Shown here piece after piece: positions 1-8,915 of a stretch of 64,000 bases of DNA. Under the pieces are notes generated by a model, which saw nothing but the letters and a program-made list of their open reading frames with translations, searched no databases and was not told the DNA's origin. The stretch lies in the NCBI RefSeq assembly GCF_016464425.1, contig NZ_JADDKQ010000001.1:372001-436000 (forward strand). Reading direction: 5' to 3'. This DNA is from Actinotalea solisilvae (GTDB lineage Bacteria > Actinomycetota > Actinomycetes > Actinomycetales > Cellulomonadaceae). Numbering within the stretch: the stretch's first letter is position 1; every line of letters begins with the position of its first letter. The position numbers and the translations under genes are program-made.

Positions 1-941
1 ACCCAGACGAGGTCGCCCGTGGCCCACGACGCGGCGAACGACCCCTCGAGGTTGCCGCCCGTGCCGTAGTGGTAGCCGGTGCCGTAGAACGCCGTCCCGT
101 CGGTCTCGAGGCTCATCACGGCCGCGTTCGCGCCCGCGTTGCGCACCGCGCTGTTGACCGGGAGCGGCAGCGTGGCGCCGCTCGCGAGGTCGAGGCGAGC
201 GAGGCCGTAGCCCGGGGAGGACGAGCCGCCCACGCTCGTGAAGCTGCCGCCCACGACGACGGAGGCGGCGTCGGGCGCCACGGCGAGCGCGAGCACGGAG
301 CCGCCCTGGACGTCGGCGCTCAGCGGCTGGGTGGCCCCGGTCGGGCTCACCGCGGCGACCTTGCTCCGGGGGACGCCGTTGAGCGAGGTGAACGTGCCGC
401 CCATGACCACCGTCGACGCGGTCGCCCCGATCGCGCTGACCTTGCCGTTGAGGACCGGCCGGAACGTGGGCACGAGGGCGCCCGTGGCGACGTCGAACGC
501 CGCGGCGCGGTAGCGGGTCTGCCCGTCGACCGACGTGAACTGGCCGGCGACGTAGAGCGTGCGGCCGTCGGGCGAGGCGGCCAGGTCGAGGACCTGACCG
601 TCGAGGACGGGGGCGAAGCCGGGCACGAGCTCCCCGGTCGCGAGGTCGTAGGCGAGGAGGTTGCGGCGCGGGACCTCGCCCACGCCCGGAGCCGCGCCGG
701 CGGGACGCGCCGAGGCGAAGCTGCCGCCGACGTACACGGTCCCGCCGAGGACGAGCTGGGTCCACACGACCCCGTCGACCTGCGTCGTCGGCAGCGGGTC
801 CGCGGTCACGGCCGGCGGCGGCGGGACGGCCGCGGGCCCGACGTCGGCCACGGCCGGCGGCGCCACGGCGGCGCCGACCACCAGCAGGGACAGCAGGACC
901 CAGGAGACCCGGCGTCGGGGGGCCGTCGGGGGAACTCGCAT
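1..941 (-). CDS. Secreted delta-60 (DUF5122) beta-propeller protein, 3' end beyond window
   Basis: Minus-strand open frame from ATG at 941 running off the left edge, with 313 residues visible. The start MRVPPTAPRRRVSW is followed by a hydrophobic stretch (VLLSLLVVGAAVAPPAVA), a signal peptide with an AVA-type cleavage site. The body repeats a short blade motif about every 45-60 residues: VYVGGSF, LYVAGQFTSVDG, VVMGGTFTSLNG, VVVGGSFTSVGG. This is the hallmark of delta-60/DUF5122 beta-propellers found in large secreted actinobacterial proteins, often followed by PKD or LamG modules that would lie outside the window. A TAACGT -10-like hexamer lies at 993-998. The function is unknown; extracellular surface or matrix binding is an inference from the family. 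Confidence 0.85.
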   Translation of the reverse strand, partial: MRVPPTAPRRRVSWVLLSLLVVGAAVAPPAVADVGPAAVPPPPAVTADPLPTTQVDGVVWTQLVLGGTVYVGGSFASARPAGAAPGVGEVPRRNLLAYDLATGELVPGFAPVLDGQVLDLAASPDGRTLYVAGQFTSVDGQTRYRAAAFDVATGALVPTFRPVLNGKVSAIGATASTVVMGGTFTSLNGVPRSKVAAVSPTGATQPLSADVQGGSVLALAVAPDAASVVVGGSFTSVGGSSSPGYGLARLDLASGATLPLPVNSAVRNAGANAAVMSLETDGTAFYGTGYHYGTGGNLEGSFAASWATGDLVW

Positions 942-1156
942 CGCACACTCCGCGGGACCGCCCGGATCACGGTGACCGTGGCGCCCACGAGGACGTTACG
1001 TGGCATTCGTCCGGATCCCCTGCGGTGGTCCGCCGGACCCACGACCGCTCGCACGGCGCCGTGCGCGGAGCCGGTCCGGGCACGTGACGAGGATCACTGC
1101 GGGGCGCCCGATCCGTGGACGGAGGGCGGGGACTCCACCCCGACGTCGCACCGGCG

Positions 1157-1162
1157 TAGCGT
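1157..1162 (+). promoter_or_regulatory. -10 hexamer TAGCGT, predicted leaderless start
   Basis: TAGCGT lies exactly 6 bases before the ATG at 1169, so a transcript would begin at or next to the start codon. No purine-rich Shine-Dalgarno fits in between and no clear -35 is seen. The same spacing recurs before six other genes in the window. Confidence 0.55.
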
Positions 1163-1168
1163 CGCGCC

Positions 1169-3826
1169 ATGGCCGACCTCCTCGAGCGCGGGGTGCTGCT
1201 CGACGCGCTCACCACCGCCCTCGAGGGGGCGGCGACGGAGGGCCGGCTGGCCCTCCTCGCCGGCGAGGCCGGGATCGGCAAGTCCAGCGTCGTCGCGCGG
1301 TTCGTCGAGCAGGAGGCGGGGTCGCGTCGCGTGCTGCTCGGCGTCTGCGACCCGCTGCTCACCCCGCGGGCGCTCGGCCCCCTGCACGACGTCGCCCGCC
1401 AGGTCGGCGGGCGGCTGGCGGCGCTGCTCGCCCACGGCGGCGCGCGCGAGGAGCTCCTCGCCGCGCTGCTCGACGAGCTCGACCGGCCCGGCCCCCCGCA
1501 GGTCCTCGTCGTCGAGGACGTGCACTGGGCCGACGAGGCGACACTGGACCTCCTGCTCCTCCTGTCGCGCCGGGTCCGCCACGTCCGCGCGCTGGTCGTC
1601 GTCACCCACCGCGACGACGAGCTCGCGGCGGACCACCCGCTGCGCACGGTCCTCGGGCGCCTGCCGACGGACACCGTCGTGCGCCTCCACCTGGACCCGC
1701 TCTCCCCCGCCGCCGTCGCGGACCTGGCGAGGGCGGCGGGTCGCGCCGAGGCGGGGCTGCACACGCTCACAGGCGGCAACCCCCTGCTCGTCACCGAGGT
1801 GCTCGCGGCCGGGGACGCGGACGTGCCCCTCACCGTGCGCGACCTCGTGCTCGCCCGGGTCGCCGGGCTGCCGCCCGAGGCGCAGGACGCGCTGCGGGTG
1901 GTCGCCGTCGTGCCCACGCGCGCGGAGACCTGGCTCGTCGAGGCCGTGCTCGGCCCGTCGGCGGGCGCGGTCGACGACGCGGTCGCCGCGGGGCTGCTGG
2001 TCTCGACGCCGGACGCGGTCGGGTTCCGGCACGAGCTGCTGCGCCGCGCCGTGGAGGGCGCCACGTCCGGTGTCGTGCGGCGCGAGCTCAACCGCCGCGT
2101 GCTGGACGCGCTCACCTCGACGGACCGCCCGGTCGACGTCGCACGCCTCGTGCACCACGCGCGCGAGGCGGACGACGTCGCGGCGACGGTCCGGCACGCT
2201 CCCGAGGCCGCACGTCAGGCGGCGGCGGTCGGCGCGCACCGCGAGGCCGTCGGGCACCACCGGGTCGCCCTGCTCCACGCCGACCGGTTCACCCCGCACG
2301 ACCGCGCCGACCTGCTCGAGGCGTGCTCGGTCGAGTGCTACCTCGCCGGCTTCTCGTCCGAGGCCGTCGCCGCGCGACGGGCCGCGGTGCTCCTGCGCGA
2401 GCAGCTCGCCGAGCCCGAGCGCGTGGGGTCCGGGCTCCGCTGGCTCTCGCGTCTGCACTGGTGGGACGGCGACCGCGCGGCGGCGGAGGCCGCCGCGGCC
2501 CGCGCCGTGGACGTGCTCGAGGCCGTCGGGCCCGGGCACGAGCTCGCGATGGCGTACAGCAACCGCGCGCAGCTCGAGATGCTCGCCCACCACCTCGCCC
2601 CTGCGGTCGAGTGGGCCGGACGTGCCGTCGCGCTCGCCGAGCAGCTCGACGACCGGCAGACGCTCAGCCATGCCCTGACGAACATCGGTTCCGCGCGCCT
2701 CCAGGGCGAGGACCCCACCGGGCGCGCCGACCTCGAGCGGGGCTTCGAGATCGCGGCCGCCGCGGGGCTCGAGGACGACGCCGCCCGGGCGCTGTGCAAC
2801 CTCGCGACGATCCCCGCCGAGCACCGCGACTACGCGGCCGCAGCCGAGGACCTGGAGCGCGCGTTGCGCTACGCGCGCGAGCGCGAGCTCGGCGGGTACG
2901 TCCAGCACCTGCTCGGCCACCGGGCGCGGCTCCGGCTGGACCTCGGCGACTGGACCGGCGCGGAGCGCGACGCGCGCGCGGCGCTCACCGAGCGCGCGAG
3001 CGGCGGGGCGCGCGTGGTCGACGCGCTCGTCCCGCTCGGCCTGCTCCAGGCCCGGCGGGGCGACCCCGACGCGGACGCGACGCTCGACGAGGCCGCCGCG
3101 CGGGGCTTCGCGACGGCCGAGCTGCAGTGGACGGTGCCGGTCGCGGCCGCCCGCGCCGAGCACGCGTGGCTCGCCGGGGACCACCCGCGGGCCGCGGCCG
3201 AGGTCGCGCGGGTCTACGACCGCGCCGTGGCCGCGGCCCACCCGTGGTTCGTGGGCGAGCTGGCGCTCTGGCTGTGGGCGGCGGGTGCGCTGCCGGCGGT
3301 CCCCCGGACCGCCGCGCCGCCCTACCACCTCCTGGTGACGGGCCGGTGGCGCGAGGCCGCGGACGCCTTCGGCGCGCTCGGCTTCACCTACCACCGCGCG
3401 CTCGCGCTCGCGTGGTCCGGCGACGACGACGCCCGGCTCGCCGCGCTGCCTCTGCTCGACGGGCTGGGCGCTCACCGGACGGCGCAGCGGGTGCGCCGCG
3501 ACCTGCGCCGCGACGGGCTCGGCGCGGTCCCGCGCGGCCCGATCCGCGCGACGGCGGCGCACGCCGCCGGCCTCACGCCCCGTCAGGCGGAGGTGCTGAC
3601 GCTCCTCGCCCAGGGGCTCACGGACGCCGAGGTCGCGACACGGCTGTCCCTCTCGGCGAAGACCGTGGGCCACCACGTCTCGGCCCTCCTCGCCAAGCTC
3701 GGCGTCGCCTCGCGCCGTGACGCCGCCGCGGCCGCGCGACGGCTCGGCGTGGCCCTCGACCTCCCCGACCGCCCCCTACCGCGTGCAGCGCCCGGGCGTC
3801 AGGAGATGGGGAACGCGGTGCCCTGA
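1169..3826 (+). CDS. LAL-type LuxR-family transcriptional regulator with AAA ATPase domain
   Basis: An 885-residue regulator of the LAL (MalT-like) class. The N-terminus carries an AAA/STAND ATPase with Walker A GEAGIGKSS (about residues 31-39) and Walker B LVVEDVHWAD (about 111-120). The middle 400 residues are Ala/Arg/Glu-rich helical repeats of TPR type. The last 85 residues hold a LuxR HTH (GLTPRQAEVLTLLAQGLTDA from residue 801, then the SAKTVGHHV recognition helix). Such proteins act as ATP-gated activators that bind a small inducer. It is divergent from the secreted propeller gene, with 227 bases shared, so that gene is a possible target (inference). The start is set by the TAGCGT hexamer 6 bases upstream. 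Confidence 0.93.
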   Translation: MADLLERGVLLDALTTALEGAATEGRLALLAGEAGIGKSSVVARFVEQEAGSRRVLLGVCDPLLTPRALGPLHDVARQVGGRLAALLAHGGAREELLAALLDELDRPGPPQVLVVEDVHWADEATLDLLLLLSRRVRHVRALVVVTHRDDELAADHPLRTVLGRLPTDTVVRLHLDPLSPAAVADLARAAGRAEAGLHTLTGGNPLLVTEVLAAGDADVPLTVRDLVLARVAGLPPEAQDALRVVAVVPTRAETWLVEAVLGPSAGAVDDAVAAGLLVSTPDAVGFRHELLRRAVEGATSGVVRRELNRRVLDALTSTDRPVDVARLVHHAREADDVAATVRHAPEAARQAAAVGAHREAVGHHRVALLHADRFTPHDRADLLEACSVECYLAGFSSEAVAARRAAVLLREQLAEPERVGSGLRWLSRLHWWDGDRAAAEAAAARAVDVLEAVGPGHELAMAYSNRAQLEMLAHHLAPAVEWAGRAVALAEQLDDRQTLSHALTNIGSARLQGEDPTGRADLERGFEIAAAAGLEDDAARALCNLATIPAEHRDYAAAAEDLERALRYARERELGGYVQHLLGHRARLRLDLGDWTGAERDARAALTERASGGARVVDALVPLGLLQARRGDPDADATLDEAAARGFATAELQWTVPVAAARAEHAWLAGDHPRAAAEVARVYDRAVAAAHPWFVGELALWLWAAGALPAVPRTAAPPYHLLVTGRWREAADAFGALGFTYHRALALAWSGDDDARLAALPLLDGLGAHRTAQRVRRDLRRDGLGAVPRGPIRATAAHAAGLTPRQAEVLTLLAQGLTDAEVATRLSLSAKTVGHHVSALLAKLGVASRRDAAAAARRLGVALDLPDRPLPRAAPGRQEMGNAVP

Positions 3827-3916
3827 CCTGGGGAGCCGCTCCCGATCCGGGCGCGGCCGCGCCGTCCCTACCGTCGCCGTACGGCCTCGCCGAGGCCCCG
3901 AGGACGGAGGACTCCC

Positions 3917-4732
3917 ATGGACACCACCACCATCAAGCAGCGCCAGCAGGCCACCTGGGCCTCGGGCGACTACGCGGCCGTCGGCTCGCGGCTCCTGCCG
4001 GTCGCCGAGCAGCTCGTCGAGGCGGTCGACCTGCGCGCGGGAGAGCGCGTGCTCGACGTCGCGACCGGGAACGGCAACGCCGCCCTCGCGGCCGCCCGCC
4101 GGTTCGCCCGGGTCACGGGCGTCGACTACGTGCCCGCGCTGCTCGAGCGCGCACGCCGGCGCGCCGACGCCGAGGGCCTCGACGTCGCGTTCGAGGAGGG
4201 CGACGCCGAGGCGCTCTCCTTCGGCGACGCCACGTTCGACGCCGTGCTGTCGACGTGCGGCGCGATGTTCGCACCCGACCAGGAGCAGACGGCCCGTGAG
4301 CTGCTGCGCGTGACGCGGCCCGGGGGCCGGGTCGGGATGGTCAACTGGACGCCCGACAGCTACGTCGGCGAGCTGTTCCGCACGATCGGCCGGTACCTGC
4401 CGCCGCCGGCCGGGCTGCGCCCGCCCGTGGAGTGGGGCGACCCGGCGCGGCTCGCCGAGCTGTTCGGGCCCGACGTCGCGGTCGACGCGCCGCGGCGCGC
4501 GTTCCGCTGGCGCTTCCCGTCCGCCGAGCACCAGGTCGAGTTCTTCACGACCTTCTACGGGCCGACGAACCGTGCGGTCGCCGCGCTCGACGCCGACCGC
4601 GCCGCGAGCCTCAAGGCCGAGATGGTGGACGTCGTGCGGCGCTTCGACGTGTCGGACGACGCCACGCTCGTGCTGCGGATGGACTACCTCGAGGTCGTCG
4701 CGCGGACGTCCCCCGCCTCGGACGGCGCCTGA
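3917..4732 (+). CDS. Class I SAM-dependent methyltransferase
   Basis: A 271-residue Rossmann-fold methyltransferase. SAM motif I is VLDVATGNGN at residues 45-54, followed by the acidic GVDYVPALLERA and the motif IV region FDAVLSTCGAMF. The N-terminus (MDTTTIKQRQQATWASGDYA) and the overall shape match the broad UbiE/Methyltransf_11 type, so the substrate cannot be named. The start is fixed by GGAGGA 6-7 bases upstream. Its last 49 bases overlap the end of the convergent MFS gene. A short gap after the LAL regulator could allow co-transcription, but nothing in the sequence shows it. Confidence 0.88.
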   Translation: MDTTTIKQRQQATWASGDYAAVGSRLLPVAEQLVEAVDLRAGERVLDVATGNGNAALAAARRFARVTGVDYVPALLERARRRADAEGLDVAFEEGDAEALSFGDATFDAVLSTCGAMFAPDQEQTARELLRVTRPGGRVGMVNWTPDSYVGELFRTIGRYLPPPAGLRPPVEWGDPARLAELFGPDVAVDAPRRAFRWRFPSAEHQVEFFTTFYGPTNRAVAALDADRAASLKAEMVDVVRRFDVSDDATLVLRMDYLEVVARTSPASDGA

Positions 4733-5943
4733 GCCGGCGTCGTGGGCCGACCGGCGAGCACGCGCCCCGTCGCCAGCACGCCGACGCCCGCGAGGACGAC
4801 GCCGAGCAGCGCGACGCGCAGGCTCGTCGCGTCGGCGACGACGCCGACGAGGGCGGGCGAGGCGAGGAAGCCGACGCGCAGCAGCCAGCTGACCACGGTG
4901 AGGCCGACGCCGTGCGGGAGCCCCGGGAGCTCGTCGGCCGCGTGCATGACGGCGGGAACCAGGGTGGCGACGCCGAGGCCGGCGAGCGCGAAGCCCACGA
5001 GCGTCGTCGCGACGGACGGCACCGCGAGCGCGAGGCCCATGCCCGCGGCGATGCCCGCGCCCCCGACGAGCGCGACGCGGCGTTGGCCCCACCGGTCGAC
5101 GACCCGGTCGCCCAGAAGGCGCCCGACCGTCATCGCGACGGAGAGCGAGACGAACGCGAGGCCCGCCGTCGCGGCGTCGGCGCCGACCTCGCCGCGCAGG
5201 TACAGGGCGCCCCACGAGGACCCGGCGTCCTCGACGAGCGCCCCGCACGCGGCGAGCACGCCGAGCGCCGCGAGCGGGAGCAGCGCGGCGCGGGCGAGGC
5301 GCGGACGGGCTCCCCGACGACCGGCGGCCCCGTCGGACTCGGGCACGGGCTCGCGCTCGGCGTCCTCGGGGCCACGGAGCATGGATCGGTAGGCGACGAC
5401 GGCGACCACGGAGAACAGCACGCCCGACGCCGCGAGGTGCACGGGCAACGGCACGCCGAGGCCCGCTGCCGCCGAGCCGAGCAGGCCGCCGACGACGGCG
5501 CCGACGCTCCACAGCCCGTGGAACGCGTTGACGATCGAGCGCCGGTAGGCGCGCTGGACCCGGAAGCCGTGCGCGTTCTGCGCGACGTCGATGACCGCGT
5601 CGAGCGCCCCTGCGAGCAGCAGCACCGCGGCGAGCGCGCCCCAGCCCGGGGCGAGCGGCACGACCGCGACCGCGACGGCCGACCCGACAAGGCCGAACGC
5701 GGCGACGCGCGCGGAGCCGAGGCGCTGGATCAGCGCGGGCGCCAGCAGGCCCGCGAGGAGCGCGCCGAGCGGCATCGCCGCGATCGCGGTGCCGAGCTGG
5801 GCGTTGCTCAGACCGAGCTGCTCCTTCACCTCGGGCAGCCGCGGCACCAGGTTCGCGTAGAGCACCGCGTTGACGAAGAACACGGCCGACACCGCGGCGC
5901 GCGCGCGGCGCAGGTGCGGTGGGGTCACGGGGGCAGCAGACAT
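4684..5943 (-). CDS. MFS transporter, YbjJ-like
   Basis: A 419-residue inner-membrane protein with about 12 hydrophobic segments of the major facilitator superfamily. After a short cytoplasmic lead (MSAAPVTPPHLRRAR) comes TM1, then the loop LVPRLPEVKEQLGLSNAQLG and the motif-A-like GALLAGLLAPALIQRLGSAR. The segment RLPEVKEQLGLS followed by PLGALLAG is typical of the YbjJ group annotated as putative sugar or drug exporters; the substrate is unknown. The start at 5943 has CGGAG upstream; a longer start at MRTLVHIP lacks support. Its 3' end lies inside the convergent methyltransferase gene, ending with TAG at 4686-4684. Confidence 0.88.
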   Translation of the reverse strand: MSAAPVTPPHLRRARAAVSAVFFVNAVLYANLVPRLPEVKEQLGLSNAQLGTAIAAMPLGALLAGLLAPALIQRLGSARVAAFGLVGSAVAVAVVPLAPGWGALAAVLLLAGALDAVIDVAQNAHGFRVQRAYRRSIVNAFHGLWSVGAVVGGLLGSAAAGLGVPLPVHLAASGVLFSVVAVVAYRSMLRGPEDAEREPVPESDGAAGRRGARPRLARAALLPLAALGVLAACGALVEDAGSSWGALYLRGEVGADAATAGLAFVSLSVAMTVGRLLGDRVVDRWGQRRVALVGGAGIAAGMGLALAVPSVATTLVGFALAGLGVATLVPAVMHAADELPGLPHGVGLTVVSWLLRVGFLASPALVGVVADATSLRVALLGVVLAGVGVLATGRVLAGRPTTPAQAPSEAGDVRATTSR

Positions 5944-6183
5944 GCGGGGGCGCTCCGAGCGTCGACCGACGGGTATGTGGACGAGCGTACGCATAGCCGG
6001 GTGTGGCTGTCCACCCGCCGCCTGCGCCCGCACCACCCCGCGTCCCAGCCCTCGGAACGGAGCGGGAGAGACCTCAAGGCCGGCCCGCGCGCGCCGATGA
6101 GTCCTCGCGACGTCCCGCCGACCGTCGTGGCCGGCCGGGTGGAGGCCGTCGCAGCCGGCGAGGACGACCGCCCGAGGAGACCC

Positions 6184-7773
6184 ATGGCGCAGGACGGGCA
6201 GACCCGTGCGACGACGACCGCTCTCGTCGCACCCCGCGAGTTCGGCCCGTTCGACGAGCTCTCCGACGTCGTGCACGCGCGGTACATCACCGGGTTCTCG
6301 CAGGACGCGGTCCGGATGTGCCGGCAGTGGCGCGCGCTGACCGTCGCGGCGGGCGACGACACGACCACCCGGTACCTGCAGTACCTCGAGGGCCTCGCCC
6401 TCGAGGAGCTCGGCCGCCACGACGAGGCGATCGCCGTCTCGCGCGACCTGCTCGCCGGCCTGCCCGGCACGGACGACGCCATCTGGCGCGCCAAGGCGCT
6501 GTCGATCGTCGCGCAGGCGAGCACGCGCACCGGCGACCACGCCGAGGCGACGCGCGCGCTCGCCGAGGCGGAGTGGCTCGTCCGCGACGTGCCCGCGGGC
6601 TCCTACGGCCACCTCTCGGCGAGCATGGCCGTCGGGCTCACGCTGCGGTCGTTCGACCTGCTCGAGCAGGCCGACGTCGTCCTCGGCGCGATCCGGGGCG
6701 GCGGCTCGCGCGAGGTCGACCTCTACGTCATGCAGGAGCTGGCCGTGCTCAGCGCCTACTGGGCGAGCCTGCTGCGCCTCATCGGACGCGACGACGAGGC
6801 GACGGCCCAGGACGCGCTGACGCTCTCGCGCGGACTGCACATGCAGCGCCTCGCCCGCGAGACGGGTCACGAGCAGATGCGTGCACGCGGCGAGGTCGTC
6901 GAGGCCTTCGCGACGCTCTGGCTCGGCGACCCCGGGCTCGCCGTCGCGCGCGCCCGCAGCGCCGCCGACCGCTTCACGGCGCGGCCCGAGCTCGTCGAGT
7001 CCGGGCTGCTCCGCTTCGTCCTCGCGCGCGGCGAGGCCGCCGAGGGCCGGTACGACGACGCGCGTGCGCACCTGCGCGCGCAGATCGCCGACGCCGAGGC
7101 GTCGGCGCGCGACGTGTGGGCCGCCGTCGGGCGGGCCGCGCTCGCGGACCTCGACGTCGAGCAGCACGGTGACCACGCGGGCATGTGCCTGTGGCGCAGC
7201 GTCGCGCGCTCGGCGTTCGAGCGGCTGTGGTCCGAGCGCGAGGCGCGCTTCGCCGCCCTCCAGGACCGCCACCACGTGCGCGAGCTGCGGGCCGAGACGC
7301 GACGCATCGGCGCCGCGGTCCTCACCGACCCCCTGACCGGCCTGGGCAACCGCCGCATGCTCGACGACCTCTCCGGCTCGAGCGCCGTGGCCGCCGCCGT
7401 CTTCATCGACGTCGACGACTTCAAGGACATCAACGACAGCTACTCGCACGCCGTGGGCGACGACGCGCTGCGCGCCGTCGCGCGCATCCTGCGCGCCGAG
7501 TCCCGGTCGGTCGACCAGGTCGTCCGCTACGGCGGCGACGAGTTCGTCGTCCTCACCGGCGAGGGCCGCGAGGGCGCCGAGCGCCTCGCCGAGCGCATCC
7601 ACGGCGCGGTGCGCAGCGCGCCGTGGGACGACGTCGCCGCAGGCCTGCGGCTCACGGTGTCGGTCGGCGTCGGCGTCGTGGGGCCGCGGAGCCCGGACGC
7701 GCTCGCGGCCGCCGACGCCGCGCTGCTCGCGGCCAAGCGCGACGGGCGCGACCGCGTCGTCGTGGGCGTCTGA
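6184..7773 (+). CDS. Diguanylate cyclase (GGDEF) with TPR-like N-terminal half, paralogue A
   Basis: A 529-residue cytoplasmic protein. The C-terminal GGDEF domain (from about residue 378) has DPLTGLGNRRML, FIDVDDFKDINDSYSH and an intact GGDEF at residues 450-454, so synthesis of cyclic di-GMP is expected. An RxxD inhibitory site (RSVD) sits the canonical 5 residues before GGDEF. The first ~370 residues have no transmembrane segment, PAS, GAF or receiver domain; they look like helical TPR-type repeats (EGLALEELGRHDEAIAVSRD). The N-terminus begins with a distinctive EFGPFDELSDVVHARYITGF block shared with the paralogue at 36535-38184. The start ATG follows GAGGAGA. Confidence 0.9.
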   Translation: MAQDGQTRATTTALVAPREFGPFDELSDVVHARYITGFSQDAVRMCRQWRALTVAAGDDTTTRYLQYLEGLALEELGRHDEAIAVSRDLLAGLPGTDDAIWRAKALSIVAQASTRTGDHAEATRALAEAEWLVRDVPAGSYGHLSASMAVGLTLRSFDLLEQADVVLGAIRGGGSREVDLYVMQELAVLSAYWASLLRLIGRDDEATAQDALTLSRGLHMQRLARETGHEQMRARGEVVEAFATLWLGDPGLAVARARSAADRFTARPELVESGLLRFVLARGEAAEGRYDDARAHLRAQIADAEASARDVWAAVGRAALADLDVEQHGDHAGMCLWRSVARSAFERLWSEREARFAALQDRHHVRELRAETRRIGAAVLTDPLTGLGNRRMLDDLSGSSAVAAAVFIDVDDFKDINDSYSHAVGDDALRAVARILRAESRSVDQVVRYGGDEFVVLTGEGREGAERLAERIHGAVRSAPWDDVAAGLRLTVSVGVGVVGPRSPDALAAADAALLAAKRDGRDRVVVGV

Positions 7774-7788
7774 GCCCCGGCGCGGCGG

Positions 7789-8790
7789 CTACGCGGACGC
7801 GCGCACGACGAGCGTGATCGCCTCGGACCGCGGGGCGGCCGGGAGCGGCCTCCCCTCGATCCGCCGGAGCACCGCGGTCGCGAGGTACGCCGCGAGCGCC
7901 TCGACGTCCGTGCTCACGGTCGTGAGCGGAGGCGACGCGAAGGGCGCGAGCGGGATGTCGTCGACGCCGATCACCGCCAGGTCGTCCGGCGCGCGCAGCC
8001 CGGCCGCGCGCATGCCCGCGAGCAGGGCGAACGCCACCTCGTCGTTGTAGGCGCACACCGCCGTCACGCCCTCGGCGCGCCACGCGAGCGCGGCCCGCGC
8101 CGCGGCGTCGACGTCGGGCGGCACCACGCGGTCCGACGGGTCGGGCAGGCCGAGCTCGAACGCCGCGCTGCGTGCGCCGTCGAGGCGCGGGTCGCGGAAG
8201 ACCGCGACCCGCGGGTCGCCCGGGCTCGCGTACCCGGTGCGCACGTGACCGGTCGCGGCCAGGTGCTGCAGCTGGAGCGCGCCGACGAGGAGCTGCGAGG
8301 TCGCGAGCACGCCGTCGCCAGAGCGACGCTCGCGCACGGCGGCCGAGATCACCGGGACGCCGGCGTCCTCCATCGCTCGCACCTCGGCGGCGTCGAGGCC
8401 CTCGAGCGTCACGACGGCGGCGGGCGAGACCGTGCGCCACAGCTCCGCGAGCGGCCGCGACGCCCGGACCCGCCGCGTGAGGAGGGAGAGCCCGCGGTCC
8501 TCGAACCCGTCCGACAGGCGCTCGATGATCGTGTCGAGCGACGGCCCCAGCGGCCAGTCCGGCACGACGAAGAGCACGACGTCGCTCCGGCCCGTGCGCA
8601 GCGCGCGCGCCGCGGCGTGCGGCGTGTAGCCGAGGCGCTCCATCGCCGAACGCACGCGCTCGCGCGTGCGCTCGGGGATGGTCTGGCCCGGGGTGTCGTT
8701 GAGCACGTAGCTCACGGTCGCCTGGGAGACGCCGGCCTCGCGCGCGACGTCGGCCGCGGTCACGCGCCGCCGCGTCGCTCCCCGCACGGT
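7789..8790 (-). CDS. LacI-family transcriptional repressor, divergent to GH3 beta-glucosidase
   Basis: A 333-residue regulator with an N-terminal LacI helix-turn-helix (VTAADVAREAGVSQATVSYV), hinge helix (PHAAARALRTGRSD) and a periplasmic-binding-protein-like sensor domain ending in the usual VIGVDDIPLAPFASPPLTTV. GTG at 8790 is chosen because AGGAG lies about 10 bases upstream, the length is normal for the family, and longer starts would run through the promoter of the divergent gene. It probably represses the GH3 gene at 8916 through the operator at 8836-8853, and may regulate itself. The effector is probably a sugar released by that enzyme (inference). Confidence 0.92.
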   Translation of the reverse strand, partial: TVRGATRRRVTAADVAREAGVSQATVSYVLNDTPGQTIPERTRERVRSAMERLGYTPHAAARALRTGRSDVVLFVVPDWPLGPSLDTIIERLSDGFEDRGLSLLTRRVRASRPLAELWRTVSPAAVVTLEGLDAAEVRAMEDAGVPVISAAVRERRSGDGVLATSQLLVGALQLQHLAATGHVRTGYASPGDPRVAVFRDPRLDGARSAAFELGLPDPSDRVVPPDVDAAARAALAWRAEGVTAVCAYNDEVAFALLAGMRAAGLRAPDDLAVIGVDDIPLAPFASPPLTTVSTDVEALAAYLATAVLRRIEGRPLPAAPRSEAITLVVRASA

Positions 8791-8801
8791 CCCCTGGCTC
8801 C

Positions 8802-8831
8802 TTGACGGCTCCACGGGCGCCAACCTACCGT
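8802..8831 (+). promoter_or_regulatory. Candidate promoter of the GH3 gene at 8916
   Basis: TTGACG (8802-8807) and TACCGT (8826-8831) separated by 18 bases fit the actinobacterial housekeeping pattern TTGACr-N17/18-TAnnnT. The predicted start site near 8838 falls within the palindrome at 8836-8853. Confidence 0.55.
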
Positions 8832-8835
8832 TCGC

Positions 8836-8853
8836 CACTGATACGTCACAGTG
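8836..8853. promoter_or_regulatory. LacI-type operator candidate between divergent lacI and GH3 genes
   Basis: CACTGATACGTCACAGTG is an 18-base imperfect palindrome (7 of 9 base pairs) centred on CG, the usual geometry of LacI-family operators. It covers the predicted transcription start of the GH3 gene, where binding would block initiation. Confidence 0.55.
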
Positions 8854-8915
8854 ACGGCGTGCTGCACGCCCCCTCTCACCACCCGTCCGCCCACCCCCAC
8901 ACCCCGGAGGCACGC

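Noticed and set aside
6060-6183. Ribozyme or c-di-GMP riboswitch before the first diguanylate cyclase
   Set aside because: A GATGAGTCC string is present but the matching hammerhead GAAAC segment and c-di-GMP aptamer motifs are missing.
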